A DNA stretch of 64,000 bases, taken from contig JAUQWZ010000003.1 in the NCBI GenBank assembly GCA_030834905.1, positions 1 to 64,000 of the forward strand, in the 5' to 3' direction. Under the pieces are notes generated by a model. The model worked only from the letters and a program-made list of their open reading frames with translations, was not told the DNA's origin and made no database searches. The position numbers and the translations under genes are program-made. This DNA is from Aggregatilineales bacterium (GTDB lineage Bacteria > Chloroflexota > Anaerolineae > Aggregatilineales > Phototrophicaceae). Of the stretch, positions 7,293-16,035 are shown one piece after another (the first letter of the stretch is position 1; each line of letters begins with the position of its first letter).

Positions 7293-8387
7293 ATGCGCGT
7301 TCTCATCCTCTCCAAAGCCAACATCGTCGGCATCTACCAGCGCAAGCTGGAAGCCATCGCGCGGGGCGGCGTCGAACTGCTGGCGCTGGTGCCGCCGTCG
7401 TGGGCAGACGAGCGCGGCGATATGCCGCTGGAACGCACCTATACCGACGGCTACCGGCTGGAAACGCTGCCCATCGTCCTCAACGGCAGCTTTCATCTCC
7501 ACTTTTACCGCGAGTTGGGTTGGTGGATGTCGCGCTTTCGCCCGCAGATCGTCCACATTGACGAAGAACCCTATAACCTGGCGGCGTGGCAGGCGCTCTA
7601 CCACGCGCGCCGCGTCGGGGCAAAATCATTGATCTTTAGCTGGCAGAATATCGTCCGGCGCTACCCGCCGCCGTTCAGTTGGGGCGAGCGCTGGGCGCTG
7701 CGCCGGACAGACTATCTGATCGCCGGGACGGACAGCGCCGCCGAGGTCTGGCGCGCGAAGGGCTATACGGGCAAATTGGCGGTCATCCCCCAGTTTGGCA
7801 CCGACGCCGATCTGTTCAAGCCTGCCAGCCAGCGCCCGGAACGCCCGTTTACCATCGGCTACTTCGGTCGGCTGATCGAGGAAAAAGGGCTGTTCGTCCT
7901 GCTGGATGCCGCCGCGCGTTTGGCTGGCGATTGGCGGCTGTATCTGCTCGGCGGCGGGACGCTGCGCCCGGCGCTCGAAGCTCAGGCGAAACGCCTCGGT
8001 ATGGCAGATCGCGTCGTCTTTCACGATCAGGTCACGTCAACCGATATGCCCGCGCGCTACCATGACATTGACGTGCTGGCGCTGCCTTCGCTCACGCGAT
8101 CCAACTGGAAAGAACAATTCGGGCGGGTGCTGGTCGAGGCAATGGCAAGCGGCGTGCCGGTGGTTGGGTCGGACAGCGGGGCGATTCCCGGCGTGATCGG
8201 CGACGCCGGGCTGGTGGTGCCCGAAGGCGATGCGGCAGCATTGGCGGACGCCCTCGAACGCCTGCGCGCCGACTCGACTCTCTACGCCGCCCTCAGCCGC
8301 AAAGGACGCGACCGCGCCATTACCCACTTCACCCACGCCCGCGTCGCTCAGGCAGCGGTGGCGGTGTACGAGGAGATGGTTCGATAA
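7293..8387 (+). CDS. Glycosyltransferase family 4-like (GT-B fold)
   Basis: A 364-residue GT-B enzyme. The N-terminal acceptor domain starts MRVLILSKANIVGIYQRKLE. The C-terminal nucleotide-sugar domain has the strand FTIGYFGRLIEEKG (about residue 188 on) and the E-x7-E region EQFGRVLVEAMASGVPVVGS, typical of retaining GT4 transferases. It would move a sugar from an activated donor onto a glycolipid, polysaccharide or other acceptor at the cytoplasmic face of the membrane; donor and acceptor cannot be inferred. It stands alone between a repeat and a terminator-like hairpin, not in a polysaccharide cluster. A TACAAT element at 7244-7249 may be its -10 box. Confidence 0.85.
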   Translation: MRVLILSKANIVGIYQRKLEAIARGGVELLALVPPSWADERGDMPLERTYTDGYRLETLPIVLNGSFHLHFYRELGWWMSRFRPQIVHIDEEPYNLAAWQALYHARRVGAKSLIFSWQNIVRRYPPPFSWGERWALRRTDYLIAGTDSAAEVWRAKGYTGKLAVIPQFGTDADLFKPASQRPERPFTIGYFGRLIEEKGLFVLLDAAARLAGDWRLYLLGGGTLRPALEAQAKRLGMADRVVFHDQVTSTDMPARYHDIDVLALPSLTRSNWKEQFGRVLVEAMASGVPVVGSDSGAIPGVIGDAGLVVPEGDAAALADALERLRADSTLYAALSRKGRDRAITHFTHARVAQAAVAVYEEMVR

Positions 8388-8399
8388 AACGAATCAAAA

Positions 8400-8428
8400 A
8401 ACCGGAATAGCCCAGTGCTGTTCCGGTT
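8400..8428 (+). terminator. Hairpin after the glycosyltransferase
   Basis: AACCGGAA and TTCCGGTT form an 8-bp stem around a 13-base loop that contains AGC/GCT. It begins 13 bp past the stop. A pyrimidine-rich but not pure T tract follows, so it is a moderate terminator candidate that could serve the converging genes from both sides. Confidence 0.5.
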
Positions 8429-8483
8429 CGTCTTCCTTTGTGTCTTTCCTATTTACTTCGCGGCTTTGCGTTGAGGCTTTTCT

Positions 8484-9578
8484 TTACAACCCGGTCGCCG
8501 TCACACCGTACTCGCCCGAACTCCAGACGTATACCGGGTTGATGATCTCGCCGTCTTCGTCCGGTTCCGCGCCGTTGAACCACTCGTAAACCCATTTGGC
8601 ATCGCTGATGCTCAGGTTGACGCAGCCGTGACTCTGGCGGTAGCCAAACAGGTCGTGCCAGTACGTTCCATGCAGGCTGAAGCCGCCTTCAAAATACATC
8701 ACCCAGGGGACGCTCTGCACGTCATAGGCATCGGGCGCGCCGGTTGCGCCCGACATGCCATCGCGCGGCAGCCGCGCCCAGACGGCGAACGAGCCTTCCG
8801 GGGTTTCATGGTACTCCAGCCCGGACGAAATCAGCGTCGCGAAGACCGGCGTGTCGTTTTCATAGGCGACCAGCGTCTGCTCGTACAGGTCAACCGCCAC
8901 CCAGCGCCCGCTGACGCCTTCCGGTCGTTCGATGCGCTGAACCTTCGCCAAAAAGCGCTGTTCCACCCACTGGTTGGGTCCAATCATGTACCATTTCCAG
9001 CCGTCCTCGTCGATAGCTTCGGCGAAGAGGTTGACGCGCTCGTAGCGCTGCAGGAAGCGCCCGGTATCGGGTTCCCAGGGTCCGCCCGGATACTCCGACA
9101 CGGCAATCTGGCTCAGATCCAGCACCCAGGCGAACGGGTACTCAAGCTCGTTGGTGATGCGCGCGCCAGTGAAATACGATGGCTGGGCAAACCGCGCCGA
9201 ATCGCGTTGAATCCAGTCGCCGCCGTCTATTTGCAGCCAGCCGTCCACGCTCAGGTCAATGGCGTGGACGAAGTTAAATCCGGCTGGAATGTCGCCAATC
9301 GGGTTACCGTTCGGTCCATCAAATTTGGGCGTGCTTTCGGGTCCCACCCGCCAGAAGCTGTAATAGCTCAGCGTAAAGCGATCCTGCTCAATCGGGTCAA
9401 GCGGCGGTCTTGGGAATGCCTCGATCATCTCCAGGCACTCGTCGCCTAATTCACCGCCATCGTTATAGTCGGCGCAGACTGTAGGGTCAAATGCCAGATC
9501 CTGGGCGCGGGCGGCGGTGAATTGGAACGAAACGACAGCCAGCAGCACAGCCGCCAGCAGCAAACGAACTCGATACAT
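8484..9578 (-). CDS. Secreted L,D-transpeptidase (YkuD domain)
   Basis: A 364-residue exported protein with a signal peptide (MYRVRLLLAAVLLAVVSF, cut near ARAQ). The C-terminal YkuD domain carries the catalytic stretch HGTYWHDLFGYRQSHGCVNL; the nucleophile is the Cys of SHGC. Such enzymes make 3-3 cross-links in peptidoglycan or attach proteins to it. The domain is preceded by about 220 residues with SH3-like WYMIGPNQWVEQRF features that may bind the wall. The start at 9578 follows GGGAGC; an upstream Met at 9602 lacks a ribosome site. It converges on the glycosyltransferase gene. Confidence 0.88.
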   Translation of the reverse strand: MYRVRLLLAAVLLAVVSFQFTAARAQDLAFDPTVCADYNDGGELGDECLEMIEAFPRPPLDPIEQDRFTLSYYSFWRVGPESTPKFDGPNGNPIGDIPAGFNFVHAIDLSVDGWLQIDGGDWIQRDSARFAQPSYFTGARITNELEYPFAWVLDLSQIAVSEYPGGPWEPDTGRFLQRYERVNLFAEAIDEDGWKWYMIGPNQWVEQRFLAKVQRIERPEGVSGRWVAVDLYEQTLVAYENDTPVFATLISSGLEYHETPEGSFAVWARLPRDGMSGATGAPDAYDVQSVPWVMYFEGGFSLHGTYWHDLFGYRQSHGCVNLSISDAKWVYEWFNGAEPDEDGEIINPVYVWSSGEYGVTATGL

Positions 9579-9790
9579 TAAAAGCTCCCATAACTCAGCC
9601 AACGTGATGTCTAGTCAGCCCCGGCTTCCGGCGGCGTATCGACGCCGCTGCTGAGGACTCTGCGCTCTGGAATGGTACCAAAGAGGCAGCATGATACTTC
9701 AGTCCACGCCGACTCTTCAATAGCTGGCGCGGCAGCGTAGGGAAAACGTCGGGTCAGCCGGTCTGCTGGCGGGCGGCGGTTTCCCCTCTA

Positions 9791-9807
9791 TTGACACTGA
9801 TCGTCAA
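9791..9807 (+). promoter_or_regulatory. Inverted repeat overlapping a -35 box ahead of the ArsR-family gene
   Basis: TTGAC-N7-GTCAA is a perfect inverted repeat whose left arm is part of a TTGACA -35 box. A weak -10 (TAACGT) follows at 18-base spacing. It lies 47 bp ahead of the sensor's start codon, where an autoregulatory operator would be expected. The assignment is inferred from position and symmetry only. Confidence 0.4.
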
Positions 9808-9853
9808 AGTCTGCTAACGTGATTTAGGCAGGGTGAGTTCAGGGAAATGACGT

Positions 9854-10180
9854 ATGACAACTGTTCGGGCTGAGATCGATACATTGACGCTGGATCAGGC
9901 GCGTTTGATCGCCCGGTTTTTTCAGGCGCTTGCCGATCCGACCCGCGTTCGTATGGTCAAAATGCTGGCGGACGGTCAATGCTGTGTCTCCGATTTAGTG
10001 GAAGCGCTGGATATGGATCAATCGGCGATTTCACACCAGCTAAAATATCTGCGCGAACAGGGGCTGGTCAGTTGGTCGAAACACGGTCGTCATGTCTATT
10101 ACACCCTCAGCGACGCGCATCTGCGCGAAATTCTCCTCAGCAGCATCGCCCACCTGGATTGTCAGGGGGAGCAGGCGTAG
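9854..10180 (+). CDS. ArsR/SmtB-family metal-sensing repressor
   Basis: A 108-residue winged-helix protein with the family core FFQALADPTRVRMVKML and recognition helix DQSAISHQLKYLREQGLVSW. The last helix carries D87, H89, H100 and C103, at the spacing of the SmtB/CzrA alpha-5 zinc site (D-x-H-x10-H-x2-E/H), with Cys as the fourth ligand. The alpha-3 region has GQCCVSDL with C43, C44 and D47, so a second thiolate site is possible. It is therefore predicted to release DNA on binding Zn or a softer metal. It is not next to a metal pump; the P-type ATPase cluster is 50 kb away. The downstream gene is convergent. Confidence 0.88.
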   Translation: MTTVRAEIDTLTLDQARLIARFFQALADPTRVRMVKMLADGQCCVSDLVEALDMDQSAISHQLKYLREQGLVSWSKHGRHVYYTLSDAHLREILLSSIAHLDCQGEQA

Positions 10181-10198
10181 CGGCACGATAACGCAAAT

Positions 10199-10258
10199 GT
10201 AGGGACACGACAATGTCGTGTCCGTTGTCTTGATTCGGACACCAGAATGTCGTGTCCG
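10199..10258. repeat. Two family A palindromes in tandem
   Basis: The first copy (10199-10224) is near perfect: GTAGGGACACGAC, AAT, GTCGTGTCCG-type arms. The second (10236-10258) has a damaged left arm (CGGACACCAG) but an intact right arm. They fill most of the gap between two converging genes, the ArsR-type sensor and the sensor kinase, where a bidirectional terminator would be useful. Confidence 0.8.
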
Positions 10259-10266
10259 GACTCGTC

Positions 10267-11781
10267 TCAAGACCGCGTTTTTTGCGCCGGAGAATAGCTG
10301 CCGCGCCGGAGCAGGCTCATGCGGGGGCGGGTAAGCTGCTCGTTGGTTTTGTCGCCCGGATCGTCGAGATGCGGGATGACGATACTGAAGGTGGTGCCAA
10401 CGCCAATCTCGCTGCTGACCGTAATCTGTCCGCCGTGTGCCTCTGCAATCCATCTGGCAATCGACAGCCCCAGACCGACGCCTTCTCCGCGCCCGGAGAC
10501 GCCGCGCACGCGGGATGAATCGGTCTGGAAGAAGCGGTCAAACACGCGCGCCATATCTTCTTCGCTGATGCCGATGCCTGTATCCTGCACCTCAATCACG
10601 GCGGTGCGCAGGCTCTTGCGCAGATTGATGGCGATCTCGCCGCCATCGGGCGTGAACTTCAGCGCGTTGCTGATCAGGTTGAGGATCAACTGCTTCAGCC
10701 GGTCGGCATCGCCGTTGATACGCACCGGCTCAAAATCATGAATCGTCAGCTTGAGGCTGCGGTCTTTCGCCAGCACCCGCGCTTCGCGGTAGACCTCGCT
10801 GATGATGGTATCGAGATCAAGCGGCTCCAGATTGAGCGTCAGCCCGCCGTAGTCCGCCTTTGCCAGCAGCAGCAGATCGGTGATCAGCCGCGACATGCGA
10901 TCCACTTCGCTCTCGCAGGCTTCGAGCGACTCGGCATCCATGCCGTAGCGCTTGATCAGCTCCAGATGTCCCTTGATTGCCGTCAGCGGCGTGCGCAGTT
11001 CGTGGGAAACGTCCGCCACAAACCGCTTCTGGACGCTGAACAGATGCTCAAGCCGGTTCATCATGTGGTTGAAGACGGACGTCAGCCGTTCCAGCTCGTC
11101 CATCGGTCCAGACCACGGCAGGCGGGTAGACAGGTCTTCCGTCCGGGCGATCTGCGACGCCGCCCGCGTGATCGCGTCGATTGGCTTCAGCGCCCGGTTG
11201 GTCAGCGCCCAGCCAAGCACGATTGAGGCGGTCAGCGCAAAAATCACGCTGACGACGAGTACGCCGAGCAGCCCCTGCGTCGCCCGGTTGACCATATCCA
11301 GCGGGATAGCCGCCTGGACGATAATGCGCTTGCCCGAACGCTCCAGCGACTGGGTGAGGATGCGCCACTGCGTCCCATTGATATAAACATCATTCGGCAG
11401 GCTGGCGTTCGTCAGACGGGCGGGGCGATCAATCTCGTGCTGAAGCGCGGCATGATTCATCGGCTCCTCAAAGTCGCTCGACGACGCGCGCAGCAGCCGC
11501 AGGTCAGCCGTCCCATCCCACACCTGCACGATCACGCCGGAAGCGTGCAGCAGGTCAATTTCGGGAATCAGCACCACCACGCTCACAGGACCGCCAAACT
11601 CACCATACGAATTGACGTGGGTGTTCCTCAGAACCTCGCCCACGGTGCGGTGCAGCGCGCCGTCAACGCTGCTGATCAGCACGTAGCGGGTAATGCCAAA
11701 CAGCCCAACGCCAAAGACGAGCAGAATCACGGCGAGCAGGCTTGAATACCAGAGGATCAGTTTGCTACGAATCGTCATCAC
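10267..11781 (-). CDS. Membrane sensor histidine kinase
   Basis: A 504-residue kinase. TM1 is about residues 8-30, an extracellular sensor region runs 35-165, TM2 is about 170-195 (LLGVLVVSVIFALTASIVLG), then a HAMP linker (195-250). The HisKA domain has H260 in FVADVSHELRTPL, and the HATPase domain has the N box near 368-376 (NLISNALKF), G1 at DTGIG (400-404) and G2 in GEGVGLGLSIA. It should autophosphorylate H260 and pass phosphate to the OmpR-type regulator encoded 74 bp upstream on the same strand. The signal is unknown. The basic tail after 475 is unusual but short. Confidence 0.9.
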   Translation of the reverse strand: MMTIRSKLILWYSSLLAVILLVFGVGLFGITRYVLISSVDGALHRTVGEVLRNTHVNSYGEFGGPVSVVVLIPEIDLLHASGVIVQVWDGTADLRLLRASSSDFEEPMNHAALQHEIDRPARLTNASLPNDVYINGTQWRILTQSLERSGKRIIVQAAIPLDMVNRATQGLLGVLVVSVIFALTASIVLGWALTNRALKPIDAITRAASQIARTEDLSTRLPWSGPMDELERLTSVFNHMMNRLEHLFSVQKRFVADVSHELRTPLTAIKGHLELIKRYGMDAESLEACESEVDRMSRLITDLLLLAKADYGGLTLNLEPLDLDTIISEVYREARVLAKDRSLKLTIHDFEPVRINGDADRLKQLILNLISNALKFTPDGGEIAINLRKSLRTAVIEVQDTGIGISEEDMARVFDRFFQTDSSRVRGVSGRGEGVGLGLSIARWIAEAHGGQITVSSEIGVGTTFSIVIPHLDDPGDKTNEQLTRPRMSLLRRGSYSPAQKTRS

Positions 11782-11855
11782 ACATCTTTTGATGGCAGAC
11801 CATCAAACGCCAACGGGGACATGAGGCGATGCTTCTGCCAGCACCAAACCTTTTA

Positions 11856-12539
11856 CTACTCTTCTTCACGCAGCACATAACCGACGCCGCGAACCGTATG
11901 GACAAGGCGCGGCTCGTTATCCTGTTCGGTTTTCTGGCGCAGATAGCGCACGTACACTTCGATGATGTTGCTCTCGCCGCCGAAGTCATAGCCCCAGACG
12001 CGGTCAAAAATCACGTCGCGGGTGAGCACCTGGCGCGGGTTGCGCATAAACAGTTCCAGAAGCTCGTATTCTTTCGCCGTCAAATCAATGGCGCGTTCGC
12101 CCCGGTAGGCGCGGTGAGTGCCGGTATCCAGTGTCAGATCGCTGAAGCGCAGGATTTCCGGTCGCGAGGTCGGCGTCGAACGGCGAAACAGCGCCCGCAC
12201 GCGCGCCATCAGCTCATCAACCGAAAACGGCTTCACCAGATAATCGTCCGCGCCCGCGTCCAGCCCGATGACGCGATCCTTGATATCGTCCTTCGCCGTC
12301 AGCATCAGAATCGGCACGTCGCTGGCAGCCCGCAGCCGCTTGCACACTTCCAGACCATCCAAGCCCGGCAGCATCCAGTCAAGCACGACCAGGTCAGGCG
12401 GGTTGTCTCGCGCTATCGTCAGCCCGTTCTGCCCATCACGGGCAACGCTGACGCGGTAGCCTTCGTAAATGAGCGCGCGCTCGATAAACTGCGCAATGCG
12501 TGCTTCATCCTCAATGAGCAGAATGCGTTCTCCAGCCAT
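11856..12539 (-). CDS. OmpR/PhoB-family response regulator
   Basis: A 227-residue regulator. The receiver domain (1-120) has acidic residues E10 and D11, phospho-acceptor D54 ([12 protein letters not shown]) and the conserved Lys in DDYLVKPF. The winged-helix effector domain (about 130-225) has the [21 protein letters not shown] and [12 protein letters not shown] signatures. It is the partner of the histidine kinase that follows it, and the two presumably form one transcript. No target genes can be read from the sequence. The arrangement resembles MprA/MprB-type or CopR-type pairs, but sequence alone does not decide. Confidence 0.92.
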   Translation of the reverse strand: MAGERILLIEDEARIAQFIERALIYEGYRVSVARDGQNGLTIARDNPPDLVVLDWMLPGLDGLEVCKRLRAASDVPILMLTAKDDIKDRVIGLDAGADDYLVKPFSVDELMARVRALFRRSTPTSRPEILRFSDLTLDTGTHRAYRGERAIDLTAKEYELLELFMRNPRQVLTRDVIFDRVWGYDFGGESNIIEVYVRYLRQKTEQDNEPRLVHTVRGVGYVLREEE

Positions 12540-12624
12540 AGCGATATCCTAGCGTGCTAAAGGCAAAGGTCGATCATAGTCGAACGAGATGAGAATTCTG
12601 TGAACTGCAAGTGGCGCTGTCCTT

Positions 12625-14709
12625 CTATCGCGTCCACTGAAATCCCCAGACACTTTCCGGCGTGGTGAGATAGAACTGCCCGCCTAGCTGCAAATCAATG
12701 AACAGCAGGCTTCCCTGAGAGACTCCGTCAATATCCGCCACCGAGTCATAGCCAGCGATGAACCGACCATCCGGTGACAGGCGCGGTCCAACCACGCTGC
12801 GCGCCGTCATCACTTCTTCCTGCCGAATACCGCTGAGGTCGAGCACCCGCAGCGGCGCGGTGCCGCCGGTCGTCAGCAGCGCCCGGTACGAGTCACGCTC
12901 AATTTCAACCACGTCGCGAACAAGGATGTTCTCCGGCAGCGGCAGCCATTGTACCGGCGTCGTCGCCGGCGCAACCGAATCGAAAATGTACAGTCCCGGA
13001 TCGAGCGACGAGTTAAAGCCCGCGTCAATGTAGGTCAGAATATGTCCGTCGCGCAGCCAGCGGGACGTCAGCGGGCGCACGTCATCCGGCGCGTCGGGGA
13101 CGGTTTCGGTGATCGCGCCAGTTTCCAGGTTGAGGACGCCCGCCGTAACCCGCTGCTCCGCGTATACGTCCAGCAGAAGCCGCGCCCCATCGGGCGACCA
13201 CTGCGGGCGGCGGAACGTGCGCCGGTCGTTCGCCAGCGCCCGCGCCGGTTCGCTGCCATCCAGCGCCACCGTCCAGATGCCGCCAGCGCTGGCGTCGGTG
13301 CGTTCTTCGGTGTAAGCAAGTCGGGTGCTATCCGGGCTGAAGGTGGGCAGAATCGGCGCGAAGGTGTTCAGAGTCGCCAGCCACTGCGGCTGCGGCACCT
13401 CTAAACGCTGGAGCCACAATTCGCCATCGGTCACATAGGCGATATTTCGACCGTTGGGTGAAATGGCAAATTCGCCCACGTCCGTAGTCGCGCCGGTGAA
13501 GCGGAAGGCGTCGCTGCCGTTGGCGGGCATCTGCCACACCTGGGCGATCCCGCGCTGATCGCGGGCGATGAAGTAGCTTTCGGCGGACAGCGCCAGCCCG
13601 GTCACGGGAACCACTAACGCAGCCGCCGGGATCGGTTCCTCGGTCACGTCGGCAGCTTCCACCGTAACCTCGATGGCTCCGCCCAGAACCGCCGGCGTTG
13701 GCGTTGGCGCGGGCGGCGTGAACGGAATGGGCGGCGCCAGCAGCGGCACCCAGTCGAAGGCAACCGCGTTGTTGATCGGCAGCGGCACGCCTTCGCCGGT
13801 GATCGGGTTGAACAGCGCCAGCACCCCACCCTGGAACGCGATCATCACGCTGCCATCGGGTGCCCACTGCAAACCCGACAATGAAACCGCCCGCTGTCCG
13901 AGCGTCTCCACCTGAGACGCCCCGCGCGCCAGCCGCATCAGAATGCCGTACCCCGGCTGAATGCTGGTGGAGGTTTTAGCGCGGGCGAAGAACACCAGCT
14001 TGTCGTCGGCGGTCAGTGACGGCAGGCGGTATTCCACGCTGTCGTCCAGCAGCGCCGTCTGGGCGTTGGCGGCTTCCAGGTTCATCAGCCGCAGCCCGCC
14101 ATCGGACGGCGCAAAGACGATCTCGGCATTGCTCACCCAGGCGGTGCCAATCGACGACGGAATCGCGCTGGCGAGCGTCATGGTATCTTCGGTGCGGCGG
14201 TAGATCCACCAGATATTGCCTTCGGCTTCCGCCGCCAGGAACGTCCCGCCGGGCGACCAGCTCAGGCTGAGGTACATGCCATCGGTCAGATCGATGAACC
14301 GGGGACCGCTGCTGGTTTCGATGAAGGCGCGCACGCCATCCAGCGTGGTGTATGCCAGCGCGTCGCCGGTGGGCGACCAGGCAATTGTATCGCCCAAGCC
14401 GCGATACGGCGGCACGCTGGCTTCAGCGCCTTCCAGCGGCACGCCGCTGCCGCCGGACAGCCCGAGGATAGTGATCCCGGTTTCGGTGCGGTAGGCAAGT
14501 CGTTCGCCCAGGGCATCGAGTCCGAAGTCAATGACGTATATATCCTCAGGCGTCACTGGCACTGCCCCGACGGCATTCACGCCGTAGCGTTCGATGCGCC
14601 CCTCATTGGTGAGCACGAACAGTTCCGAAGGCAGGTTAATGCCCTGACCGGTAGCGGCGATTGAGGCAAACAACAGGCATAATAGGGTGATAAAAAAGCG
14701 TAACTTCAT
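12625..14709 (-). CDS. Secreted TolB-like beta-propeller protein
   Basis: A 694-residue exported protein with an N-terminal signal peptide (MKLRFFITLLCLLFASIAAT). It has many WD40/PD40-like blades of the form W-SPDG or FSPDSTRLAYT (for example LSWSPGGTFLAAE, QWSPDGARLLLDV, RLSPDGRFIAGYD). A Pro/Ala/Thr spacer (PFTPPAPTPTPAVL, about 328-345) divides two propeller halves. No catalytic residues are apparent; propellers of this type bind proteins or glycans at the cell surface. It is paralogous in style to the proteins at 51876-53603 and 26379-27944. It lies upstream of the two-component pair on the opposite side of an 85-bp gap, so a link to signalling is possible but unproven. Confidence 0.75.
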   Translation of the reverse strand: MKLRFFITLLCLLFASIAATGQGINLPSELFVLTNEGRIERYGVNAVGAVPVTPEDIYVIDFGLDALGERLAYRTETGITILGLSGGSGVPLEGAEASVPPYRGLGDTIAWSPTGDALAYTTLDGVRAFIETSSGPRFIDLTDGMYLSLSWSPGGTFLAAEAEGNIWWIYRRTEDTMTLASAIPSSIGTAWVSNAEIVFAPSDGGLRLMNLEAANAQTALLDDSVEYRLPSLTADDKLVFFARAKTSTSIQPGYGILMRLARGASQVETLGQRAVSLSGLQWAPDGSVMIAFQGGVLALFNPITGEGVPLPINNAVAFDWVPLLAPPIPFTPPAPTPTPAVLGGAIEVTVEAADVTEEPIPAAALVVPVTGLALSAESYFIARDQRGIAQVWQMPANGSDAFRFTGATTDVGEFAISPNGRNIAYVTDGELWLQRLEVPQPQWLATLNTFAPILPTFSPDSTRLAYTEERTDASAGGIWTVALDGSEPARALANDRRTFRRPQWSPDGARLLLDVYAEQRVTAGVLNLETGAITETVPDAPDDVRPLTSRWLRDGHILTYIDAGFNSSLDPGLYIFDSVAPATTPVQWLPLPENILVRDVVEIERDSYRALLTTGGTAPLRVLDLSGIRQEEVMTARSVVGPRLSPDGRFIAGYDSVADIDGVSQGSLLFIDLQLGGQFYLTTPESVWGFQWTR

Positions 14710-14786
14710 CGTCTGGTATCAAGGTGTTATCGGCTCTAATTCAGAGTATAACGCAGAATGGGAATGGCACAGTGGCAGCCCCGAAG

Positions 14787-15587
14787 ATGAATAAACCGGC
14801 ACCCTACCTGCCCGGCGCGGAACCCTTCTTCTTTCCCGGCGGCGATACCGGCTGCCTGTGCCTTCACGGGTTCACGGCGTCGCCCGCCGAAGTGCGCTGG
14901 CTGGGCGAGCATCTGCGCGACTGCGGGCACACGGTTTATGGGCAGCGGCTGGCAGGACATGGCACTGACCCAACGCATCTGGCGCGAACAACCTGGCAGG
15001 ACTGGTACGCCAGCGCCCTCGACGGCTATCACCTGCTGCGGCAGGTCTGCCAGTCGGTCGTGGTCATCGGGCATTCAATGGGCGGGCTGCTGGCGCTGCT
15101 GCTGGCAGCCGAAGTTCAGATCGCAGGAGTCGCGGCGCTGGCAGCACCGCTGCGCTTTAGCAGCCGCCTGATGGCGAGGGCGAATCTGGTGAAGTACCCG
15201 CTGCCCTATACCAACCAGCCAGATCGGTCTTCGCTGCCGCAAATCATCCGTGACGAACAGGCGCGGCGGGGCGAACCGGCACGCGGGCGCGTGCGCTATG
15301 ACCGCTGGTCAACCGCGGCAGTGGCGCAGCTTTTTGAACTGTCGCGCCGCGCCGAATCGCAGCTTTCGCAGGTGACCGCGCCGCTGCTGCTGGTCTATTC
15401 GCGCGGGGACGTTACGGCAGTGGTGGAACAGAGCGACGCCATCGCTTGGGGCGTCAGCAGCCCGACCATTCAGCGGCATATCCTCGATCACAGCGGTCAC
15501 ATTCTCACCCAGGACGTGGAACGCGAGCAGGTGTTCACCTGGGTCGCAGACTTTGTGACGACTATAGCCAACCCGAAGCGGACATGA
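14787..15587 (+). CDS. Alpha/beta hydrolase, Est30-like carboxylesterase
   Basis: About 266 residues with the oxyanion region CLCLHGFTASPAEVRWLG, the nucleophile elbow GHSMGG (Ser), the acid in YSRGDVTAV and the base in DHSGHILTQD. The HGF(T)xSPxE start and overall length match the monoacylglycerol lipase/Est30 carboxylesterase group, which hydrolyse short- to medium-chain esters. The frame is open back to a GTG at 14724, but homology-like sequence begins near the ATG at 14787 (MNKPAPYLPGAEPFFF). It is divergent from the propeller gene, and only 40 bp separate it from the downstream DUF1232 gene, suggesting co-transcription. Confidence 0.8.
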   Translation: MNKPAPYLPGAEPFFFPGGDTGCLCLHGFTASPAEVRWLGEHLRDCGHTVYGQRLAGHGTDPTHLARTTWQDWYASALDGYHLLRQVCQSVVVIGHSMGGLLALLLAAEVQIAGVAALAAPLRFSSRLMARANLVKYPLPYTNQPDRSSLPQIIRDEQARRGEPARGRVRYDRWSTAAVAQLFELSRRAESQLSQVTAPLLLVYSRGDVTAVVEQSDAIAWGVSSPTIQRHILDHSGHILTQDVEREQVFTWVADFVTTIANPKRT

Positions 15588-15627
15588 TACACTATTTCAG
15601 ATTGCATTAACGTAAAAGAGGAAACCC

Positions 15628-15948
15628 ATGTTACGTGGAATACTCGATCAGGTACTGCTGACATTCCGGCTGCTGTTTGACCCGCGCGTGCCGTTCTGGG
15701 CAAAACTGATCGGCATTGCGCCGGTCATCTACGTCATTTCGCCCATCGACTTCATCCCCGACGTGATTCTTGGTCTGGGGCAGCTAGACGATCTGGGAAT
15801 TATCCTGGCGGGGATGCGGCTGTTTGAGTCCGTCGCGCCGGATTACGTCGTGCAGGAACACCGCGAGGCGCTTGGGCGGCGCAACAAGCCGCTGGAAGTG
15901 GTCGATACGCCGCATTACCGCGTCACCCACGAAAACGAGCCGAAATGA
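15628..15948 (+). CDS. DUF1232 (YkvA family) membrane protein
   Basis: A 106-residue protein with the DUF1232 signature: a hydrophobic stretch LIGIAPVIYVISPIDFIPDVI followed by LGQLDDLGIILAGM. One or two membrane-inserting helices are likely. The function of the family is not established. The start follows AAAGAGGAAACCC, a good ribosome site, 40 bp behind the esterase gene. The charged C-terminal tail (about 25 residues) is predicted to be cytoplasmic. Confidence 0.85.
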   Translation: MLRGILDQVLLTFRLLFDPRVPFWAKLIGIAPVIYVISPIDFIPDVILGLGQLDDLGIILAGMRLFESVAPDYVVQEHREALGRRNKPLEVVDTPHYRVTHENEPK

Positions 15949-15952
15949 ACGG

Positions 15953-15976
15953 CGGACACGACCATGTCGCAGTCCC
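15953..15976. repeat. Degenerate family A palindrome
   Basis: CGGACACGACCATGTCG, then CAGTCC instead of TGTCC. The right arm is interrupted. It lies in the short gap between the converging DUF1232 and coiled-coil genes, next to a terminator hairpin. Confidence 0.5.
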
Positions 15977-15984
15977 TGCGACTC

Positions 15985-16008
15985 AAAAGGGCGCAGTACG
16001 CTGCGCCC
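15985..16008 (-). terminator. Rho-independent terminator of the PspA-like operon
   Basis: Read on the minus strand, GGGCGCAG, loop CGTA, CTGCGCCC is an 8-bp GC-rich stem immediately followed by TTTT. It lies 28 bp past the stop of the coiled-coil membrane protein gene, at the right distance to end that transcript. Confidence 0.7.
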
Positions 16009-16035
16009 CTCGCCATTGACGATAATCGATCTGGA

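Noticed and set aside
10040..10453. A 137-codon minus-strand frame over the ArsR gene end and kinase end
   Set aside because: It spans two convergent genes and the palindromes between them and matches neither in family pattern.
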